From assembly GCA_002454165.1 (NCBI GenBank), contig DKIG01000041.1, positions 1 through 64,000 of the forward strand: DNA of 64,000 nucleotides. The letters run 5' to 3'. The notes under the pieces were generated by a model. The model saw only the letters and a list, made by a program, of their open reading frames with translations, was not told where the DNA came from and did no database searches. Position numbers and translations under genes: made by a program. This DNA is from Gammaproteobacteria bacterium UBA6724 (GTDB lineage: Bacteria; Pseudomonadota; Gammaproteobacteria; Pseudomonadales; Azotimanducaceae). Positions 19,034 through 29,807 of the stretch are shown here, in pieces (the first letter of the stretch is position 1; each line of letters begins with the position of its first letter).

Positions 19034-20188
19034 ATGAAGGGGCGCAAGATGTCTAAGCAGAAGGCAGGGAAGAAAACAGGCGGCGCGGGATTGCGCGGCC
19101 AGACAGCAGGCGAAACAGCACTTTGCACAGTAGACGAAGAAGGCGCAGGGCTCACCTATCGCGGCTATCGAATAGAAGATCTTGCCGCCAAAGCCAGTTT
19201 TGAGGAGGTCGCCTGGATGCTGCTCTATGGTGAACTGCCAAATCAGACACAACTGGACGGCTACAAGGCAAGTCTTCTACCCATGCGACAGCTGCCAGAT
19301 GCCTTGAAAGCGGTGCTTGAATTGATACCCCGCGACACCCATCCCATGGATGTGATGCGTACCGGTGCTTCAATGCTCGGCAATCTTGAGCCAGAGCTTA
19401 GTTTTGATGACCAGCAGGCAGCGGCAGATAGACTCCTTGCGACCTTACCGGCGATTATCTGCTACTGGTATAGATTCTCCCATGATGGCGTGCGGGTGGA
19501 TACGGACACCGGAGAAGACACGCTGGGGGGACATTTTCTGAAGATGCTGCTTGATGAGGAGCCCCCTGAAATCTTCCGCGAGGTGATGAACGCTTCAATG
19601 ATTCTCTATGCTGAGCACGAGTTTAATGCCAGCACCTTCACCGCCCGGGTCTGCGCGGCAACACTTTCCGATATGTATTCCTGCATCACGGGTGCGATTG
19701 GTACCCTGAGGGGTCCCCTCCACGGTGGTGCTAACGAAGCAGCAATGGCACTGATAGAAAAGTTTAACTCGGTCAAGGATGTGAGACCTGCCATTCTTGC
19801 CATGCTGGAACGCAAGGAAACCATCATGGGCTTCGGGCATGCCGTCTATCAGACTTCTGACCCGCGTAATGCCATCATCAAGGAATGGGCTGCCAGACTT
19901 GCCGAGAGAGTCGGGGACACCTCCCTGTATGACATTTCCTCTGAGATAGCCGATGTCATGTGGGATACCAAGGCACTCTTCCCGAATGCGGACTTTTTCC
20001 ATGCACCCGCCTATCACTATATGGGTATCCCGACCAGGATATTCACGCCCATTTTTGTCATGTCCCGTCTCACCGGCTGGGCGGCTCATGTGATGGAACA
20101 ACGAGCAAAGAACCGGCTGATTCGCCCGGATGCGGATTATGTGGGTCCGGGCCTGCGCGATTATGTTGCCCTGGAGCAACGCGGATAG
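19034..20188 (+). CDS. prpC: 2-Methylcitrate synthase
   Basis: It condenses propionyl-CoA with oxaloacetate, the entry step of the methylcitrate cycle. At 384 residues it belongs to the short citrate synthase type. Catalytic motifs are LHGGANEAAM (His) and MGFGHAVYQTSDPR (His), with a downstream Asp in the FPNADFF region. The start may be 19034 or the ATG at 19049, which has AAGGGG upstream and gives a better-spaced site. Position between prpB and prpD argues for methylcitrate rather than citrate synthase. Confidence 0.9.
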   Translation: MKGRKMSKQKAGKKTGGAGLRGQTAGETALCTVDEEGAGLTYRGYRIEDLAAKASFEEVAWMLLYGELPNQTQLDGYKASLLPMRQLPDALKAVLELIPRDTHPMDVMRTGASMLGNLEPELSFDDQQAAADRLLATLPAIICYWYRFSHDGVRVDTDTGEDTLGGHFLKMLLDEEPPEIFREVMNASMILYAEHEFNASTFTARVCAATLSDMYSCITGAIGTLRGPLHGGANEAAMALIEKFNSVKDVRPAILAMLERKETIMGFGHAVYQTSDPRNAIIKEWAARLAERVGDTSLYDISSEIADVMWDTKALFPNADFFHAPAYHYMGIPTRIFTPIFVMSRLTGWAAHVMEQRAKNRLIRPDADYVGPGLRDYVALEQRG

Positions 20189-20300
20189 GCATTGAAAGAC
20201 ACGCCTCAGGCCTGGTTGATTTGTCCCCTCCTGAGACAAAAGTGTCTGCTTACTCAGTCAAAAAATTCATAAAATATTTATATTATACAATAGGTTATAA

Positions 20301-21746
20301 ATGACTTCTAATGTAGATGTTAATCTCAGACCCGCGCCGGATCCAGAGTTGGTGGCGATTGCCGACTATGTGGACAGCACTGATATTGATAGTCCTGAAG
20401 CCTATGACACGGCTCGCTACTGCCTGATGGACAGCCTTGCCTGTGGCATGCTGGCATTGGGCTTCTCAGAATGTACCAAACTTCTTGGTCCCCTGGTGCC
20501 TGACACTCAAGTCAAAAACGGCGCTCGGGTCCCCGGCACCCGGTATGAACTGGACCCGGTCAAGGCTGCCTTTGACATAGGCGTCATCATCCGCTGGCTG
20601 GATTTCAACGATACCTGGCTGGCGGCAGAGTGGGGGCATCCGTCGGATAATCTTGGCGGTATTCTTGCGGTTGCCGACTATCTGTCCAGGACCCGCCTCG
20701 CCGAGGGTAAAAGCCCGTTGCTGATGAAGGAGGTGCTGACGGCAATGATCAAGGCACATGAGATTCAGGGCTGTATCGCCTTGGAGAATAGCTTTAATCG
20801 GATGGGCTTGTGTCATGTGCTACTGGTTCGGGTGGCGACTACGGCAGTCGTGGCGAAGTTGCTGGGCGCAAGGAAGGAGCAGATTATTGATGCCCTGTCC
20901 CATGCCTGGCTGGACGGCTCCAGCCTGCGCACCTATCGTCATGCGCCGAATACCGGGCCCCGCAAAAGCTGGGCAGCCGGTGATGCCACCAGTCGCGGTG
21001 TCCGGCTCGCGATGCTGACCATCCAGGGGGAGATGGGTTATCCCAGCGTCCTGAGCACAAAGACCTGGGGTTTCTACGATGTATCTTTCGGCGGCAAGCC
21101 GTTCAGTTTCCAGCGTCCCTACGGCTCTTATGTGATGGAAAATATTCTGTTCAAGATTTCATTCCCGGCCGAATTCCACGCCCAGACCGCGGTTGAGGCG
21201 GCAATTATTTTGCATCCCCAGGTGGCACCACGGCTTGATGATATTGAGCGGATTGTGCTGACCACCCATGAATCGGCAATTCGGATCATCTCCAAGTCAG
21301 GTGAGTTACATAATCCTGCCGACCGGGACCACTGTTTGCAGTACATGACAGCCATTGGTTTGATGAAAGGCAAGTTGGTGGCGGCAGACTATGAGGACGC
21401 AGCGGCAGCCGACTCCCGCATTGATGCGCTCAGGACTAAGATGGAGGTTGTTGAGGACGAAGGCTACAGTCGGGAATACCACGAGCCGGACAAACGTTCC
21501 ATTGCCAATGCCATCCAGGTCTTCTTTAAGGATGGCTCCGCCACGGAGCGGGTGGTTGTTGAGTATCCCCTTGGACATAGGCGGCGCCGGGCGGAGGGCA
21601 TGCCGTTACTGGTAGAAAAATTCCGCGAAGCACTGGCTTTGATCCTCCCTGCCGCCAGAGTCAGCGCCATTGATGCGCTGTGCCATGACCAGGAACGACT
21701 TCACGCCACACCGGTCAATGAGTTTATGGAATTGTTGCTGATTTGA
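20301..21746 (+). CDS. prpD: 2-Methylcitrate dehydratase
   Basis: It dehydrates 2-methylcitrate to 2-methylaconitate in propionate catabolism; the hydration step is usually done by aconitase. The 481-residue protein is a MmgE/PrpD family member. It has [15 protein letters not shown] near the N-terminus, [22 protein letters not shown] in the middle, and the [15 protein letters not shown] segment. The 112-base spacer after prpC is A+T-rich. No acnD, prpF or prpR-type regulator is next to the cluster, so control and the aconitase step must be encoded elsewhere. Confidence 0.92.
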   Translation: MTSNVDVNLRPAPDPELVAIADYVDSTDIDSPEAYDTARYCLMDSLACGMLALGFSECTKLLGPLVPDTQVKNGARVPGTRYELDPVKAAFDIGVIIRWLDFNDTWLAAEWGHPSDNLGGILAVADYLSRTRLAEGKSPLLMKEVLTAMIKAHEIQGCIALENSFNRMGLCHVLLVRVATTAVVAKLLGARKEQIIDALSHAWLDGSSLRTYRHAPNTGPRKSWAAGDATSRGVRLAMLTIQGEMGYPSVLSTKTWGFYDVSFGGKPFSFQRPYGSYVMENILFKISFPAEFHAQTAVEAAIILHPQVAPRLDDIERIVLTTHESAIRIISKSGELHNPADRDHCLQYMTAIGLMKGKLVAADYEDAAAADSRIDALRTKMEVVEDEGYSREYHEPDKRSIANAIQVFFKDGSATERVVVEYPLGHRRRRAEGMPLLVEKFREALALILPAARVSAIDALCHDQERLHATPVNEFMELLLI

Positions 21747-21770
21747 GTGTGTCAGAGCGGGCTTAGCCGA

Positions 21771-22211
21771 TTACTCCGCCGCTTCAACAGTAAACACTGC
21801 TCCATCGGCGTCGATAATTCTGACCTCGGTGCCTTTTTCTAAACGGGGTCCCGATACTTTCCAGTAGGTATCATCTACTTTAATTTTCCCTTCGCCCTGT
21901 TCAATACTTTCGCTCAGGGTAAAGATTCTGCCGATGTACTGTTCTGCCCTGCGGTTCAGTTTGGGTACTTCAGATTTGTTTTGTCGATTCACCAGGAAAC
22001 GCCTTGACAGGATGATAGTGGTGACCGAGAGGATGGAGAAAATTAAAAATTGTACCTGCCAGGACGTTTCTGGAAACAAAAATAACACCAGGGCGGTGAC
22101 CAGTGCCGCGGTGCCGAGCCACAAGAAAAATGTAAACGACGCTACTAATTCAAGGGCGAGCAACACCAAGCCGATGCACAACCAGCCCCAAAATGAAAAT
22201 TCAAGCAACAT
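21771..22211 (-). CDS. NfeD family membrane protein (short form)
   Basis: A 146-residue inner-membrane protein with two to three hydrophobic segments (about 5-75) and a C-terminal OB-fold NfeD domain (about 85-145: YIGRIFTLSESIEQGEGKI). Short NfeD proteins pair with SPFH/stomatin proteins in membrane-domain organisation. It follows the stomatin gene at two bases on the same strand, the usual arrangement, and probably forms a complex with it. Specific function is not known. Confidence 0.85.
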   Translation of the reverse strand: MLLEFSFWGWLCIGLVLLALELVASFTFFLWLGTAALVTALVLFLFPETSWQVQFLIFSILSVTTIILSRRFLVNRQNKSEVPKLNRRAEQYIGRIFTLSESIEQGEGKIKVDDTYWKVSGPRLEKGTEVRIIDADGAVFTVEAAE

Positions 22212-22213
22212 GT

Positions 22214-23146
22214 TTAATTTTTCTCCAGCTTATCGGAACTAAGAGTGTCCTTAATCAGTTCCGAAATACCACCAATTGAGCCGAGCAGACTACTCATCTC
22301 CATGGGTAAAAACATCACTTTCTGATTGTCTGCTGAGCCAATTTGCTGCAATGCCTCAACATATTTGGTGGCGACAAAATAGTTCACGGCTTGCATATTC
22401 CCTGCAGCAATGGCTTCGGATACCACTCGGGTCGCTTCTGCTTCAGCCTGGGCTAATCTTTCTCTGGCTTCGGCTTGTCTGAAGGCGGCTTCCTTTTCAC
22501 CCTCAGCTTCAAGAATCAATGCGCGTTTTTGTCCCTCTGCTTTGAGAATTTCGGATTGTCTTGAGCCTTCTGCATCCAGGATGGCAGCGCGTTTATCACG
22601 CTCTGCCTTCATCTGTCGTGCCATGGACTCAACCAGATCCTTCGGTGGGCTAATATCTTTGATTTCTATGCGGGTTACCTTGATGCCCCAGGGCGAGGTG
22701 GCGGCATCCACCACATGCAACAGAGAGGCATTAATTGTATCGCGTTTTGACAGGGACTCATCCAGATCCATGGAACCCAAGACTGTCCGGATATTGGTCA
22801 TGGTTAAATTAATTGACGCATGTTCCAGGGCGTTGACTTCATAACTGGCTTTAGCCGCATCAATGACCTGAAAAAACAATACGCCGTCAACTTTCACCAC
22901 CGCATTGTCTTTGGTAATCACTTCCTGGGACGGTACCTCTACAACCCGCTCCATCATATTGACCCTAGCACCTATAGCATCAATAAACGGAATGAGTATG
23001 TGGAACCCAGGGCGTAAGGTTCTGATGTATCTGCCTAGTCTTTCAACAGTATACTCATAGCCCTGCTGGACGATAACGATGCCTTTGAAGACGATAAGAA
23101 TTGCAACAACAATGATGATGATTGCCACTATAGAAGTTCCGATCAT
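22214..23146 (-). CDS. SPFH/Band 7 stomatin-like protein
   Basis: A 310-residue protein with one N-terminal membrane helix (about 4-25) and a Band 7 domain (about 28-200) starting [21 protein letters not shown] long charged alpha-helical coiled-coil (about 185-250, rich in Ala, Glu and Arg) follows. Stomatins oligomerise into ring- or cage-like membrane platforms and modulate proteases or membrane domains. It resembles QmcA. It lies upstream of, and is almost fused to, the short NfeD gene. No HflK/HflC-type partner or ClpP-class serine protease is adjacent. Confidence 0.88.
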   Translation of the reverse strand: MIGTSIVAIIIIVVAILIVFKGIVIVQQGYEYTVERLGRYIRTLRPGFHILIPFIDAIGARVNMMERVVEVPSQEVITKDNAVVKVDGVLFFQVIDAAKASYEVNALEHASINLTMTNIRTVLGSMDLDESLSKRDTINASLLHVVDAATSPWGIKVTRIEIKDISPPKDLVESMARQMKAERDKRAAILDAEGSRQSEILKAEGQKRALILEAEGEKEAAFRQAEARERLAQAEAEATRVVSEAIAAGNMQAVNYFVATKYVEALQQIGSADNQKVMFLPMEMSSLLGSIGGISELIKDTLSSDKLEKN

Positions 23147-23318
23147 TTTGTCCCCATAACCTGTTTAAGCCTAATGCTGAACCGCCGATGATATGCGACT
23201 AAGCGGTAAATTATCAATAGACGGCTTTAATGACGACGGCGGAGCGATGGCTGGTGCTTGGCAGTCTTTGTATAAAACATTAGGATAGCCCTCAGTATCA
23301 GTTGCCACATGGCTCAGT

Positions 23319-24500
23319 ATGCTAACCAGGAGCATCTTGGTCCGCTTATCTACAATCTGCATCGCGATGATGATTGTCGCCTCGCCTGCCTGGGCGGCGC
23401 CAAAAGACCGTCCCATCTGCGGTTTTGGCGAGGTGCGCTTTGATATTGATTTCCCCTCTGCCCGCCTGAATGAATGTGCCCGGACGGGACCTGATGAATA
23501 CAGCCTGGGGGTTATGCCAGAAGCGACCCCGATCAATGCTAGCCCCTGGTACGCCTTTAAGGTCATGGCGGCATCTACGCGCATGATTTCCGTATATCTG
23601 CACTATGGCGTTCATAGCCATAGATATCCCCCCAAAATCAGCAAGGACGGCAAGACCTGGACCCTGTTGGATAGGTCAGATTATCAAATATTGTTTGCCG
23701 GCAAGACCTTACAACTCAGCCTGGTGGCAGGGCCTCAACCCCTGTACATAGCTGCCCAGGAAATTATTGATAATCGTTACTATGAGCAGTGGGCAGATGG
23801 TCTCGCGCAACTGGAGTATGTTGAAAAATCTCTGCTGGGGAAATCCCCCAACAACCACAGCATCTTCAAATTGGTATCAGCCGGCCAGGGCAAGGAATGG
23901 GTATTGATTGTAGGGCGTCAGCACCCGCCAGAGTTGACTGGTGCCCTTGCCTTGTTGCCTTTTGTGGAGACCCTGCTTGCCGATAGCGACCTGGCGCGGC
24001 AATTTCGCCAGCGTTTTAATTTACTGATAGTCCCCAACCTGAATCCCGACGGCGTGGCGGCGGGCAATTGGCGTTACAACATGAATGGGATTGATCTTAA
24101 TCGGGATTGGGGTCTGTTCACACAGGTTGAAATCGCCCTGGTAAGAGACGAACTGCTCAGACGCTTTGCTAGAACTGACCAACGACTGGTGCTGGGGCTG
24201 GACTTTCACTCCACCGGGGAGGATGTCTTCTATACCCAGCAGGACGATACTACATTATACTTGCCCGGATTCACTCGGGACTGGCTGGAGTATATTGCGG
24301 GACAACTGCCCAATTACAGGGTCAAGCGCGAGGCGACCAACAACCCTGGACTGCCAACTTTCAAAACTTATCTGAGTGGCGCCTACAGTATTCCTGCCAT
24401 CACTTATGAGGTAGGAGATAATACCGACAGGCAATTAATTACCCGGGTTGCTCGCACTGGAGCAAGAGGGATGATGCGCGTTTTACTCAATGAAAACTAA
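23319..24500 (+). CDS. Secreted M14 family zinc carboxypeptidase
   Basis: A 393-residue exported peptidase with a signal peptide (cleavage probably after ASPAWA, residue 26). A beta-rich N-terminal part precedes the M14 catalytic domain. Zinc ligands fit H202 and E205 in QHPPE and H297 in LDFHSTGE. E364 in TYEVGD is the expected general base. NPDGVAAGNWRYNMNGIDLNRDWG is the classic substrate-pocket stretch. It removes C-terminal residues from peptides in the periplasm or outside. A TonB-dependent receptor starts 33 bases later, suggesting coupled peptide digestion and uptake. Confidence 0.88.
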   Translation: MLTRSILVRLSTICIAMMIVASPAWAAPKDRPICGFGEVRFDIDFPSARLNECARTGPDEYSLGVMPEATPINASPWYAFKVMAASTRMISVYLHYGVHSHRYPPKISKDGKTWTLLDRSDYQILFAGKTLQLSLVAGPQPLYIAAQEIIDNRYYEQWADGLAQLEYVEKSLLGKSPNNHSIFKLVSAGQGKEWVLIVGRQHPPELTGALALLPFVETLLADSDLARQFRQRFNLLIVPNLNPDGVAAGNWRYNMNGIDLNRDWGLFTQVEIALVRDELLRRFARTDQRLVLGLDFHSTGEDVFYTQQDDTTLYLPGFTRDWLEYIAGQLPNYRVKREATNNPGLPTFKTYLSGAYSIPAITYEVGDNTDRQLITRVARTGARGMMRVLLNEN

Positions 24501-24532
24501 ACAATAGATATGAAAACCAAGGGGGTAATCCA

Positions 24533-27500
24533 ATGATTTCTGACATAAAGCAATTGCACTTATTACATGAAAGCGCGTCATTCCGTCAGGTGCTTTCAAT
24601 ACTGCTGCTCTCAACAACGGCTCTCTCCATTGTCGTCTCGTCGCCCATCTTGATGGCGGCAGAAGACGAACAAGAGGTCATAGAAGAAGTGGTGGTGGTC
24701 GGTACTCAGATTAAGGGTGCGAACATATCTGAGGCCCTGGCAGTGTCAGTATTTGACGCCGAGGATATTGATATATTGGGCGTTGATTCGGGCGAGGAAT
24801 TACTGCAATTGATCCCGGAAAATGGCCAGAATTTCTTTAGTGAAGCAGAAAATATCAGTGGTGGCGTGAACTCTGTACGCGGGGATATTGGTGCTTTTAA
24901 CCTGCGCAACCTGGGCACGGGCAATACCCTGGTGCTACTCAATGGTCGCCGCCTGGTCAATGCCGCCACCTATCAAACAGAAGCGGTGGGTGGCAGTTTT
25001 GTGCCCGTAAATTCGGTGAATTCCAATGTCGTCCCGGTCTATGGCATTGAGCGGGTGGAAGTGCTACGCGACGGCGCTTCGGCTATCTATGGTGCCGATG
25101 CGGTAGCCGGTGTGGTGAATACGGTGCTGAAGTCCGACTTTGAGGGTTTTAAGGTGCGCTTCAAATGGGCAGAATATCAACACCTGCCACGAGATGATCA
25201 AACTTTCACTCTGGAATGGGGCAAATCTTTTAACGAGGATAGAACCAATCTGGGGGTATTTTTTAATTATTATCAAAGAGATAGGGTTAATTCACAGGAC
25301 GACAACCGCTGGGCTGACGCTGACTTCCGCAGGCTGATCCCTGAGGACTCGCCCTGGGCGGGTAACACCAGGTTCAGGAACACCAGCATCAACGCAATCT
25401 ATGGTCAATTTGATGTGGTAACTGGTCTGGACGCCAGTCACAGCCTGCGTCAAAACGGTATTGTTGATAGTTCTGGAGAATTTGAAACCTTCCCTGGGGG
25501 GCATGCGAATTGTGAATATGACCTGGGCAATGGTACCTGTGGCGCCGTAGATGGCGCGGGGCTGGGGCATTACAACCTGAACGACAACCGTGATCTGGCT
25601 TCTGAACTGGACAGATATAACCTGTTTGTGTACATCAATCATGAACTGGTCGGCGGCATGGAAAGTTTCACCGAGATTTCTGCCTATAAGTCCATCAGTA
25701 ATTTGATTCGTCATCCCTCGGCGTCTTTATCTACATCCAAACTGCGGGTTGCCGAGAATCACTACTACAATCCGCTGGGTCCCTGCGGCTCACCCAATCG
25801 TTTGCCAGATGATGTGATAGGCGCCGATGTGCCCTGTACAGGACTAGAACTCACGATTGACAACTATCGTTTTGTTGAGGTCCCCCGCCTGATTGATAAT
25901 GACGGCGACACCTATCGCATCTTGCAGGGTCTGCGCGGTATCTATGGCGAATGGGATTGGGAGACTGCATTTTCCTGGTCCCGGGCAACCAAGAATGACA
26001 TCACTCACCAGCGTATATCCAATATCCTGATGCAGGAAGCCCTGAATGATCCGACGCTCGCCGCCTACAACCCATTTAGCGGCGGGGTAGAGAGTCATAT
26101 TGAACGCACTCTGGTGAGCGTCGCTCGTGAGAGTGAGACGAAACTTCTTACTTACGACTTCAAATTTTCCAACCGGGATATATTTTCACTGCCTGGGGGT
26201 CAGGTAGGTTTTGTGGCGGGTTTTGAGTATAGACGGGAGTCCTTTGAAGATGACCGTGATCCCAGACTGGACGGCACCATCCAATTTACTACTGCCAGAG
26301 GGCTTACCTTTCCTTTTGTTTCTGATGTAGTGAACTCCAGCCCGACACCAGATAACAAGGGAGACCGGAATATCACCTCCTTCTTCGGTGAATTGCAACT
26401 GCCCCTGCTGAGCAACTTAGATGTCCAGATCGCCTTGCGTTACGAAGACTTTTCCGATGTGGGCGACACCACTGTGGCCAAGGTCGCCTTTGGTTGGCGT
26501 CCCGTTGAACCTTTGTTGTTGCGCGGCTCCTGGTCGGAAGCCTTCCGTGCCCCAAATCTGGTTACCATTAACGAGGATATTGTTGCCCGGAGTAATACCC
26601 GTATTGACTATGCTTGTCAGTACGCGGCGGACTATGGCGGTGATCCGGAGCAAGACACCATTGATTGTGAGAACTCCATCCAGCGAACTGCCCAAGGCAG
26701 TGCGGATCTGCAACCAGAAGAATCCGATAACTATTCTCTGGGGTTTGTTTACGAGCCGATAGATAACCTGACCCTAACCCTGGATTACTGGCGAATAGAA
26801 AAGACCGCTACCATTGGCCTCTTTGGTGAAGTCAACCACAGTCTGCTGGATTTGCTTCTGCGTCGGGAGCAGGCTCGGGAGCAGGGTCTTGGCAACTGCG
26901 ATACTGCTACTTTCAATCCAGCAATAAACCGCGATGACGATGCCCTGGGCGCGGATCAGGCAGCCATCTATAGAGCAGCGGGTATCTGTCCAGCAGGAGC
27001 TATACTATCTACCAGTGACAAGTACGCCAACCTGGATGATCGCACCCTCGCGGGGCATGATATTGGCATCTATTATGAGATAGATACCAATGTCGGCACA
27101 TTTTCAATGAAATACAACGGCTCTTTTCTTGATACCTACGACCAGGAGGCTGGCGGCGATGCGGCCTTGCTGTTGAGTGCCCAGACCGCCGGGATCATAC
27201 CTGCCGCCTATCCAGTGAGCGGTTTTGATGATTTGATTGGTCGTGATGGTAATCAGGATGAGAAGCATAGCCTGAGAGTGAGATGGCGTCGTACCAACCT
27301 GGGTGCGGCAATAACAATGTATCGCCTGGGTAGTTTTTATCAGAGCAGTCTAACCATGATGGATGACGGTACTCGCTATGTGATCCCGTCCTTTACGACC
27401 TATGATGCTACCTTTGATTATCGTACCAGACTGGCAGATGCAAATACTCGCTTTCGGTTGGGCGTGAAAAATCTGACCGACGAACGGGCACCCCTGGCGG

Positions 27501-27580
27501 ATCGTTACTTCGGTTATTTTGCTGATGCCCATCAGGATTATGGCCGTTATTTCTATTTTGAGGTCCGCACTGAGTTGTAA
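24533..27580 (+). CDS. TonB-dependent outer-membrane receptor
   Basis: A 1015-residue outer-membrane protein. An N-terminal extension and signal sequence (to about residue 43) is followed by a TonB-box-like EEVVVVG. A plug domain (about 60-200: LLNGRRLVNA, YGIERVEVLRDGASAIYGADAVAG) and a large 22-strand barrel follow, with VEPLLLRGSWSEAFRAPN and a C-terminal NLTDERAP. Size and motifs resemble receptors for peptides or carbohydrates rather than siderophores; the substrate is not readable. It follows the M14 peptidase and precedes a secreted SGNH-like protein. Residues 778-785 are a duplicated REQA/REQG from a 12-bp duplication. Confidence 0.93.
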   Translation: MISDIKQLHLLHESASFRQVLSILLLSTTALSIVVSSPILMAAEDEQEVIEEVVVVGTQIKGANISEALAVSVFDAEDIDILGVDSGEELLQLIPENGQNFFSEAENISGGVNSVRGDIGAFNLRNLGTGNTLVLLNGRRLVNAATYQTEAVGGSFVPVNSVNSNVVPVYGIERVEVLRDGASAIYGADAVAGVVNTVLKSDFEGFKVRFKWAEYQHLPRDDQTFTLEWGKSFNEDRTNLGVFFNYYQRDRVNSQDDNRWADADFRRLIPEDSPWAGNTRFRNTSINAIYGQFDVVTGLDASHSLRQNGIVDSSGEFETFPGGHANCEYDLGNGTCGAVDGAGLGHYNLNDNRDLASELDRYNLFVYINHELVGGMESFTEISAYKSISNLIRHPSASLSTSKLRVAENHYYNPLGPCGSPNRLPDDVIGADVPCTGLELTIDNYRFVEVPRLIDNDGDTYRILQGLRGIYGEWDWETAFSWSRATKNDITHQRISNILMQEALNDPTLAAYNPFSGGVESHIERTLVSVARESETKLLTYDFKFSNRDIFSLPGGQVGFVAGFEYRRESFEDDRDPRLDGTIQFTTARGLTFPFVSDVVNSSPTPDNKGDRNITSFFGELQLPLLSNLDVQIALRYEDFSDVGDTTVAKVAFGWRPVEPLLLRGSWSEAFRAPNLVTINEDIVARSNTRIDYACQYAADYGGDPEQDTIDCENSIQRTAQGSADLQPEESDNYSLGFVYEPIDNLTLTLDYWRIEKTATIGLFGEVNHSLLDLLLRREQAREQGLGNCDTATFNPAINRDDDALGADQAAIYRAAGICPAGAILSTSDKYANLDDRTLAGHDIGIYYEIDTNVGTFSMKYNGSFLDTYDQEAGGDAALLLSAQTAGIIPAAYPVSGFDDLIGRDGNQDEKHSLRVRWRRTNLGAAITMYRLGSFYQSSLTMMDDGTRYVIPSFTTYDATFDYRTRLADANTRFRLGVKNLTDERAPLADRYFGYFADAHQDYGRYFYFEVRTEL
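26864..26887. repeat. 12-bp in-frame duplication in the TonB receptor gene
   Basis: CGGGAGCAGGCT (26864-26875) and CGGGAGCAGGGT (26876-26887) differ by one base and encode REQA then REQG. Confidence 0.75.
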
Positions 27581-27641
27581 GACCCCGGCCCTGCTTAGCC
27601 GTCCCTGCTCAGCAATGCTTGTCTGGTCGGCTCTGTCTGGT

Positions 27642-28463
27642 ATGAAAGTAGCAAGATGCCTGTTTTGGATCTTGACGCTGGTGCTATTCTTGTCATTTGG
27701 GACCTTGCCATCCTGGGCGGAGACCCCCAAGGTAAGGTCAGTGGACGTCCCCCAGCGCATCCTTTTCGTTGGTAACAGTTTTACCTATTACAACAACAGT
27801 CTTCACAGTCATCTGCGTAACCTGTTAAAGGCGGCGGGTATTTATAAAGAAGGTAAAACGCGTCTGCGTGCCATGACGATTTCCGGTAGCAAATTGGTGG
27901 AACATGCCGGCGGTATCGCCTCCATGGTAAAACCTGATCTGTGGGATCTGGTGGTGCTCCATGGACATAGCATGGAGCCTTTACAAAAATCCACCGCCCA
28001 ACCCTTCATCAAGGTAGCAGGATTGTTCAGCAAATACATACGAGAAAATGGCGCAGAACCGGTCTTCTTTATGACCTGGGCATATAGCGGGAGACCGGAA
28101 ATGCTTCAACCCCTGGCGAAAAATTATACGAAATTAGCTAACAAACTTGACGCCCTGGTGGTGCCCGTCGGCATAGCTTTTGCGAAGGCTCAGCGTGACT
28201 ATCCCAACATTGAGCTCTATGCCAGAGATCTTCTTAAATATGAAGCAGCGCCTCGGAATATAACCGCTACTCCCGTGTATCAGGACGAGGTAAAACATCC
28301 GAGCCTGGCAGGCACCTATCTTGCGGCCTGTGTGTTTTATGCGGCACTCTTCCGGCAATCGCCTGTGGGCTTGGCTTATCGGGCAGGATTAGACAGGGCA
28401 GAGGCAACCAGTTTGCAACAGGTCTCCCTGGATACGGTGGAGGCCTTCTATGCCGCAGAATAA
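27642..28463 (+). CDS. Exported SGNH/GDSL-hydrolase-like protein
   Basis: A 273-residue protein with a clear signal peptide (MKVARCLF... ending PSWA). The mature part starts with RILFVGNSFTYYNN, a block-I motif in which Ser follows GN, as in DUF4886-type SGNH hydrolases. A C-terminal DEVKHPSLAGTYLAA provides the Asp-x-x-His pair. HGHSME in the middle may be part of the active site. It probably hydrolyses an ester on an unknown substrate in the periplasm. The ATG at 27642 is chosen because it begins the signal peptide. It follows the TonB receptor, possibly as part of the same uptake locus. Confidence 0.72.
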   Translation: MKVARCLFWILTLVLFLSFGTLPSWAETPKVRSVDVPQRILFVGNSFTYYNNSLHSHLRNLLKAAGIYKEGKTRLRAMTISGSKLVEHAGGIASMVKPDLWDLVVLHGHSMEPLQKSTAQPFIKVAGLFSKYIRENGAEPVFFMTWAYSGRPEMLQPLAKNYTKLANKLDALVVPVGIAFAKAQRDYPNIELYARDLLKYEAAPRNITATPVYQDEVKHPSLAGTYLAACVFYAALFRQSPVGLAYRAGLDRAEATSLQQVSLDTVEAFYAAE

Positions 28464-28547
28464 ACACCGATTCTGGGCAAGACCCCTGTTGCTTTCACCT
28501 GGCATCCTCAAGATTCTTGCAGGGCTGGCGCGGGCATCCTGGACATC

Positions 28548-29807
28548 ATGAGAGAAGACTGGCGGATTGCTATTGCCCTGCGACTCTTATTCTCGGCAAG
28601 AGATAGTCGTTTGATTTCCTTTACCGGGCTCATTTCCATTGGCGGATTGGTGCTGGCGGTTGCCGTGTTGGTGACGGTCCTGTCGGTGATGAACGGCTTT
28701 GAGCGTGAACTTCGGGAGCGGGTCCTGGGCGTCCTGCCCCAGGGGACTATTTATATACAGGATGACCCTATCTTGTCAGAAAAGGCTCCAACAAATTGGC
28801 GTAGATTGGTAACAGAGTTCCTGGCGCATCCCGAGGTGACCGGTGCTGCACCTGTGGTAGAAGGCAAGGGGCTGATTGTGCATGAGGGTGCTCTGGTGGG
28901 TGTGAACTTTCGGGGAGTGGCACCTGAGTATGAACAGACAGTGTCTATCTTGCAGAATTTTTTTGTCTCCGGGGCACTGAATGATCTCGCTACCAGTCCC
29001 TTTGGCGTCGTGATGGGTGAAGCACTTGCCGCTCAGTTGGGGGTTGAACTCGGCAACAAAATCACCCTCGTTCTCCCCCGGGTGAACTACACGCTTGCCG
29101 GTCCATCTTTTACCACCAAGAGTCTTCGCCTGGTGGGTCTGTTTCGGGTGGGTGCGGACCTTGACAAGCATCAACTCTTTGTCCACCTACCTGTCGCCAT
29201 GCGCTTGAAACGGCAACCAGATATAGATGGCATTGTTATCAGATCCACCGACCTGTTTAGTGTGCATAGAGTTATGCAGGAGTTGATACTTGCTTCCTCC
29301 AGCAAGCATCTTTACGCGGTAAGTTGGATGCGGCAATACGGTAATCTTTATGATGCGATACACACGCAAAAATCAACCCTGTTTTTGCTGTTGATCATCC
29401 TGGTGGCGGTCGCCGCCTTTAATCTTGTCTCAAATCTGGTGATGACTCTGATTGATACTCGGGCGGGTATTGCTATTCTCAGGACCTTAGGAGCGGCGCC
29501 TTCTGACATCCAGTTGATATTTCTCGTGCATGGGCTGGCTGTGGGTTGCATCGGTATTTTACTGGGTCTGTTGATCGGAGTCCTCTTAACTCTGTCGCTG
29601 AGTGGAATCTATGCCGCCATCAGCGAGTTATTTTCCCTCAATCTGATGAGTGAGTATTTTATCCGGTATCTACCGACAGAAATCATGTTGAATGACCTCT
29701 TCTATATCTCGGCACTGTCCCTGATGATCTGTCTGGTGGCGACGGTCTATCCAGCGGCAAGAGCGGCTGCGGTGGTCCCGGTTGAGGTATTGCAACATGA
29801 AATCTGA
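28548..29807 (+). CDS. lolC: Lipoprotein-releasing ABC transporter permease LolC
   Basis: One of the two integral membrane subunits of LolCDE, which extracts outer-membrane lipoproteins from the inner membrane and hands them to LolA. The 419-residue protein has the FtsX/MacB layout. There is an N-terminal helix (about 24-48, ending VLSVMNGFERELRERVLG), a large periplasmic domain (about 50-270) and three C-terminal helices (about 275-415). A long periplasmic hook segment around VNYTLAG supports LolC over LolE. Its stop overlaps the lolD start by 11 bases. Confidence 0.9.
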   Translation: MREDWRIAIALRLLFSARDSRLISFTGLISIGGLVLAVAVLVTVLSVMNGFERELRERVLGVLPQGTIYIQDDPILSEKAPTNWRRLVTEFLAHPEVTGAAPVVEGKGLIVHEGALVGVNFRGVAPEYEQTVSILQNFFVSGALNDLATSPFGVVMGEALAAQLGVELGNKITLVLPRVNYTLAGPSFTTKSLRLVGLFRVGADLDKHQLFVHLPVAMRLKRQPDIDGIVIRSTDLFSVHRVMQELILASSSKHLYAVSWMRQYGNLYDAIHTQKSTLFLLLIILVAVAAFNLVSNLVMTLIDTRAGIAILRTLGAAPSDIQLIFLVHGLAVGCIGILLGLLIGVLLTLSLSGIYAAISELFSLNLMSEYFIRYLPTEIMLNDLFYISALSLMICLVATVYPAARAAAVVPVEVLQHEI